Positions 60,784 through 64,000 of a DNA stretch of 64,000 nucleotides are shown piece by piece. Every line of letters starts with the position of its first letter. Within the stretch, counting starts at the first letter, position 1. Origin of the DNA: Acidovorax sp. Leaf160 (GTDB lineage Bacteria; Pseudomonadota; Gammaproteobacteria; Burkholderiales; Burkholderiaceae_C). The notes beneath the pieces are model-generated. The model saw nothing but the letters and a program-made list of their open reading frames with translations, made no database searches and was not told where the DNA came from. The position numbers were made by a program, and so were the translations under genes. The DNA is taken from assembly GCF_001424265.1 (NCBI RefSeq), contig NZ_LMOV01000012.1:349050-413049 (forward strand), in the 5' to 3' direction.

Positions 60784-61947
60784 TCAGAACGATCGCGGCA
60801 GGCCCAGCACATGCTCGGCCACGTACGAGAAGATCAGGTTGGTCGAGATGGGCGCCACCTGGTAGAGCCGCGTTTCGCGGAACTTGCGTTCCACGTCGTA
60901 TTCGCAGGCGAAGCCGAAGCCGCCGTGGTACTGCAGGCAGACGTTGGCTGCCTCCCAGCTGGCCTTGGCCGCGAGGTACTTGGCCATGTTGGCTTCCTTG
61001 CCCATGGGCTGGTGGGCATCGAACAACTCGCAGGCGCGCCAGCGCATCAAGTTGGCGGCCTCCACCTCGATGAAGGACTCGGCGATCGGGAACTGCACGC
61101 CCTGGTTCTGCCCGATCGGGCGGCCGAACACCTGGCGGTCTTTGGCATAGCGCGTGATGCGGTCGATGAACCAGTAGCCGTCGCCGATGCATTCGGCCGC
61201 GATCAGCGTGCGCTCGGCGTTCAGGCCGTCCAGGATGTACTTGAAGCCCTGGCCTTCCTCGCCGATCAGGTTCTCTGCGGGGATCTCCAGGTTCTCGAAG
61301 AACAGCTCGTTGGTCTCGTGGTTGACCATGTTGGCGATGGGCCGCACGGTCATGCCGCTTTTCTCGGCCTGGCGCAGGTCCACCATGAAGATGGACATGC
61401 CCTCGCTTTTCTTCGTCACCTCGGCCAGCGGGGTGGTGCGCGCCAGCAGGATCATCCAGTCGCTGTGCTGCACCCGGCTGATCCACACCTTCTGGCCATT
61501 GACGACGTAGCGGTCGCCGCGCTTGACGGCGGTGGTCTTGATCTTGGTGGTGTCGGTGCCGGTGATGGGCTCAGTCACCCCCATGGACTGCAGCCGCCAT
61601 TCGCCGCTGGCGATCCTGGGCAGGTAGAGCGCTTTCTGCGCTGGCGAGCCATGGCGCAGCAGCGTGCCCATGTTGTACATCTGGCCGTGGCAGGCGCCGG
61701 AGTTGCCGCCCGCGCGGTTGATCTCTTCCATGATGACCGAGGCCTCCGCCAGCCCCAGGCCGGAGCCCCCGTACTCCTGCGGTATCAGCGCGGCCAGCCA
61801 GCCGGCGCGCGTCAACGCATCGACGAAGGCTTCCGGATAGGCGCGTTGCTCGTCGATCTTGCGGTGGTACTCGTCCGGGAACTCGGCGCAGAGCGCGCGC
61901 ACGGCGTCGCGGATCTCGGGGTAGCGGTCGTCGGCTGTGGTGTTCAT
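60784..61947 (-). CDS. Acyl-CoA dehydrogenase
   Basis: This 387-residue FAD enzyme of the acyl-CoA dehydrogenase family has N-terminal helical, central beta (MGVTEPITGTDTTKIKTTA) and C-terminal helical domains (KDRQVFGRPIGQNQGVQFPI; YHGGFGFACEYDVERKFRE with the flavin/catalytic region). An acyl-CoA dehydrogenase is also found in known itaconate clusters, perhaps for methylsuccinyl-CoA or alkyl-itaconate derivatives. The start MNTTADDRYPEIRDAV is natural. It lies 89 bp downstream of the hydratase gene. Confidence 0.93.
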   Translation of the reverse strand: MNTTADDRYPEIRDAVRALCAEFPDEYHRKIDEQRAYPEAFVDALTRAGWLAALIPQEYGGSGLGLAEASVIMEEINRAGGNSGACHGQMYNMGTLLRHGSPAQKALYLPRIASGEWRLQSMGVTEPITGTDTTKIKTTAVKRGDRYVVNGQKVWISRVQHSDWMILLARTTPLAEVTKKSEGMSIFMVDLRQAEKSGMTVRPIANMVNHETNELFFENLEIPAENLIGEEGQGFKYILDGLNAERTLIAAECIGDGYWFIDRITRYAKDRQVFGRPIGQNQGVQFPIAESFIEVEAANLMRWRACELFDAHQPMGKEANMAKYLAAKASWEAANVCLQYHGGFGFACEYDVERKFRETRLYQVAPISTNLIFSYVAEHVLGLPRSF

Positions 61948-62036
61948 GGGGTGCGGTTCGGTCGGAAGGTCTGAGGCGGGTCGGTGGCGGGTCGGTGGGT
62001 GTTTCGAGCGCAGCTCAGGGGGTGGGCGCGCGGGGC

Positions 62037-62951
62037 TCAGGCCGCCAGCGTGGCCGTGCCTTCCATGGTCAGCCAGCCCTCGTGGTCCTGCGCCCAGAGA
62101 CGCACCGTGCGGCCGTCGGCGCTCGGTTGGCCGTTCAGGCGGAACGGGTGCAGGTCGAAGGTGGGCCGCACGGCCTTGAAGGCGAAGGCGGCCACAGCGG
62201 CGCCGCCGGGCCGCTGACGGCGCAGCAGATCCAGCAGCAGGGTGGCGATGAGCGGGCCATGCACGACAAGGCCGGAGTAGCCCTCCACCTGCGTGACGTA
62301 GCGCCGGTCGTAATGGATGCGGTGGCCGTTGAAGGTGAGCGCGGAATAGCGGAAGAGCAGCACGTCGTCCGGCACGATCTCGCGCTGCCACGCGGCGCCC
62401 TGCTCCGCCGCCACGGCGGCTGGCGCGGGGTCGCCTGGCTGGGCGGCCGCGCGGTAGACGATGTCGTGCTCCTCCACCAGCGCCATGCCGTGGGCGTTGG
62501 AATAGGTGTGCTCGACCTGCACGAACAGCAGATCGCCCGAGCGCCCGGCCTTGTGGCTGACCGAGACGATGCGGGAGTCGCGCCGGGCGGCATCGCCTAC
62601 CCGCAGCGGATTGCCCGCCGCCCAGCGCAGCCGGCCGCCGGCCCACATGCGGCGTGGCAGCGGCACCGGCGGCAGGAAGCCGCCGCGCAGCGGATGGCCG
62701 TCTGGCCCGATCGCGCCTTGGCGGGCGTGCGGCAGGAAATAGGCCCAGTGCCACAGCGGCGGCAGCACGGTGCCGTCGTGGGGGGCGGGGTCGTCCCGGT
62801 CCAGCGTGGCGGCCAGCCCTCGCACCGGCGCGGCGGCGATCACGTCGTCGGTGGATTCGCTGCGGCCTTGCCAGCTCTGCAGATGGGCAAGCTGGGCGGC
62901 GTCCAGCGGGCGGGGGGCGGATGCTTCGGCGTTGGCGAATGCAGTGGTCAT
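62037..62951 (-). CDS. MaoC/HTD2-type hydratase, probable itaconyl-CoA hydratase
   Basis: This 304-residue double hotdog protein resembles fungal HTD2 and mesaconyl/itaconyl-CoA hydratases (Ich/Meh type). The N-terminal half has LPPLWHWAYFLPHA, typical of Meh/Ich; the C-terminal half has the active-site region LFRYSALTFNGHRIHYDRRYV and VVHGPLIATLLLDLL. It would hydrate itaconyl-CoA to citramalyl-CoA. It is the first gene of the leftward operon, divergent from the LysR gene. The ATG at 62951 is chosen; an ATG three codons upstream (MRPMTT) is equally possible. Confidence 0.88.
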   Translation of the reverse strand: MTTAFANAEASAPRPLDAAQLAHLQSWQGRSESTDDVIAAAPVRGLAATLDRDDPAPHDGTVLPPLWHWAYFLPHARQGAIGPDGHPLRGGFLPPVPLPRRMWAGGRLRWAAGNPLRVGDAARRDSRIVSVSHKAGRSGDLLFVQVEHTYSNAHGMALVEEHDIVYRAAAQPGDPAPAAVAAEQGAAWQREIVPDDVLLFRYSALTFNGHRIHYDRRYVTQVEGYSGLVVHGPLIATLLLDLLRRQRPGGAAVAAFAFKAVRPTFDLHPFRLNGQPSADGRTVRLWAQDHEGWLTMEGTATLAA

Positions 62952-63048
62952 GGGTCGCATGGTGGTCTTCACACAGCAAGCGCACAATCACGCTTTTCAA
63001 GATCGACCCTTCGGCTTTGCCGAAGAGTCCGCCCGCTGCGCGCTGCCC
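62952..63048. promoter_or_regulatory. Divergent promoter region of the itaconate operon and LysR gene
   Basis: The 97-bp space must hold both promoters and the LysR site. The only strong structure is a perfect 7-bp hairpin CTTCGGC-TTT-GCCGAAG (63009-63025) in the LysR leader. A convincing T-N11-A box was not singled out. Confidence 0.45.
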
Positions 63049-63945
63049 ATGCACTTCGATCTGACCGACCTGCGCCTCTTCGTCCACGCCGCCGACGAAG
63101 GCAGCCTGACCCGCGCTGCCGCGCGCCAGCACCTGTCGCTGGCGGCGGCCAGCGCCCGCATCAAGGCGCTGGAAGCGCAGGCCGGGCTGCCCCTGCTCTA
63201 CCGCGAAGCGCGGGGCGTGCGCCTGGCCCCGCCGGGCGAGGCTTTTTTGCACCATGCGCGCGGCGTGCTGCGGCAGGTGGAGGAGCTGCGGGCCGACCTG
63301 CAGGAGTACGGCGGCGGCCTGCGCGGGCATGTGCGCGTCTTCGCCAACACCACGGCGGTGACCGACTTCCTGCCGGAGATCCTGCCGGCGTTCCTGGCCG
63401 ACCATCCCCGCGTGAACGTGGACCTGCAGGAGAAGCCGAACGCCGACATTCCGCGCGGCGTGCTGGATGGCCGTGCCGACATGGGCATCGTGGCGGGCAC
63501 GGTGGATACGCTGGGCCTGCAGGCCATCCACTTCAGCACCGACCGGCTGGTGCTGGCCACCGCCGCCGGCCACCGCCTGGCCGCCCTGCCCCGCATCGCG
63601 TTCGCCGACACGCTGCCCGAAGACCATGTGGGCCTGCAGGCCGGCAGCACCCTGCAGACCTTTCTGTCGCAGGTGACGGAGCGGCTCGGCAAGCCCCTCA
63701 AACTGCGCATCCAGCTCTCCAGCTTCGACGCCATGTGCCGCATGATCGGCGCGGGCGTCGGCGTGGGCGTGGTGCCGGAGAGCGCTGCCAGGCGGCACCA
63801 GGCCGCCTCCCGGCTGGCGCTGGTGGAGCTGACGGACGCGTGGAGCGTTCGTGAACGCTACGTCGTGGTGCGCGACCGCGAGCGGCTGCCCAGCTACGCC
63901 GCTGCGCTGATCGACACGCTGGTGGCGCACCACCACACGGCCTGA
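63049..63945 (+). CDS. LysR-family regulator of the itaconate operon
   Basis: This 298-residue regulator has an N-terminal winged helix (residues about 2-60; LRLFVHAADEGSLTRAAARQ, then SLAAASARIKALEAQAGLPLLYRE quoted in parts) and a two-lobed effector domain (about 90-290; ILPAFLADHPRVNVDLQEKPN, GAGVGVGVVPESAA). It is divergent from the ich-like gene, the position of the itaconate-responsive LysR regulator in other bacteria. Activation by itaconate or a CoA product is inferred from context. The start at MHFDLTDLRLF is the usual LysR N-terminus. Confidence 0.93.
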   Translation: MHFDLTDLRLFVHAADEGSLTRAAARQHLSLAAASARIKALEAQAGLPLLYREARGVRLAPPGEAFLHHARGVLRQVEELRADLQEYGGGLRGHVRVFANTTAVTDFLPEILPAFLADHPRVNVDLQEKPNADIPRGVLDGRADMGIVAGTVDTLGLQAIHFSTDRLVLATAAGHRLAALPRIAFADTLPEDHVGLQAGSTLQTFLSQVTERLGKPLKLRIQLSSFDAMCRMIGAGVGVGVVPESAARRHQAASRLALVELTDAWSVRERYVVVRDRERLPSYAAALIDTLVAHHHTA

Positions 63946-64000
63946 GCCCCGTCGGCCCGCGCCAGGGGCCGGCGCGCTCGCAGCCGGGGGTCAAAAAGTC

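Noticed and set aside
60784-63936. A 1050-codon open frame on the minus strand
   Set aside because: It contains the acyl-CoA dehydrogenase only in its last part. The upstream part is antisense to the LysR gene and out of frame with the hydratase.

Overview
The window is GC-rich, densely coded chromosomal DNA of a betaproteobacterium, most likely a Comamonadaceae of the Acidovorax type. Three things point there: a PHB granule operon (phaCAB) with a separate phaZ depolymerase, an Entner-Doudoroff/gluconate module, and several copies of a roughly 60-bp intergenic repeat (GCTAT-N7-ATAGC followed by a second CGCTTG/CAAGCG-type hairpin) that I recall as widespread in this family. No rRNA, tRNA, CRISPR array, insertion sequence or prophage was recognised. 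The assignment rests on gene content and remembered family sequences, not on a search.

Layout. 1-4.0 kb: the 5' part of a sensory protein, a Nudix hydrolase, a fumarylacetoacetase-family hydrolase divergent from a maleylacetoacetate/maleylpyruvate isomerase, and pgeF. 4.1-8.1 kb: phaC-phaA-phaB, closed by a strong terminator. 8.2-10.7 kb: an ABC-F ATPase (YheS type) and a possible 23-codon ORF. 10.9-16.4 kb: a leftward lysine/diaminopimelate block dapC-dapD-pilU-dapE-prmB, with a pilus retraction ATPase between the dap genes. 16.6-27.2 kb: an MCP with a C-terminal Cache-like domain, rsxB/rnfB, phaZ, a (p)ppGpp synthetase-like protein, a CHASE-PAS-GGDEF-EAL protein, dusA, and a GntR/FCD regulator.

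27.3-37.6 kb is a complete propionyl-CoA to succinyl-CoA route: methylmalonyl-CoA mutase, its MeaB chaperone, propionyl-CoA carboxylase beta and alpha, and a methylmalonyl-CoA epimerase-like VOC protein, followed by bioB, which makes the carboxylase cofactor. A ribbon-helix-helix/PIN toxin-antitoxin pair and an NYN-domain putative RNase gene sit inside this run. 38-44 kb is accessory in character: a TonB-dependent receptor with a small His/Cys membrane protein, then a lone tyrosine recombinase divergent from a KfrA-like coiled-coil DNA-binding protein across an AT-rich, palindrome-filled promoter. 44-47.6 kb: a MATE exporter and MarR regulator divergent from a thioesterase-gloA pair, with two tandem MarR-type boxes between them, and a GNAT acetyltransferase. 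47.7-52.2 kb: eda, edd, gntK and a LacI-family regulator with a palindromic operator. 52.2-55.9 kb: an OmpA-like protein, chaC, sodC, pdxH and an AEC transporter.

56-64 kb: a LysR gene divergent from a leftward operon (MaoC-type hydratase, acyl-CoA dehydrogenase, CaiB/BaiF CoA-transferase, MmgE/PrpD, CitE-like lyase, Bug-type binding protein). Its content matches the itaconate ich-ict-ccl clusters of Pseudomonas and Yersinia, so it probably breaks itaconate down to acetyl-CoA and pyruvate. Together the genes suggest a metabolically flexible environmental or host-associated bacterium that stores carbon as PHB and uses propionate, gluconate, aromatics via the gentisate route, and C5 dicarboxylates.

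The most unusual signals are the dispersed two-hairpin repeat, which has entered reading frames (dapE, pccA, the end of meaB) and supplies false upstream starts; the recombinase-KfrA pair; and the RNA-cleavage-type genes inside the propionate run.
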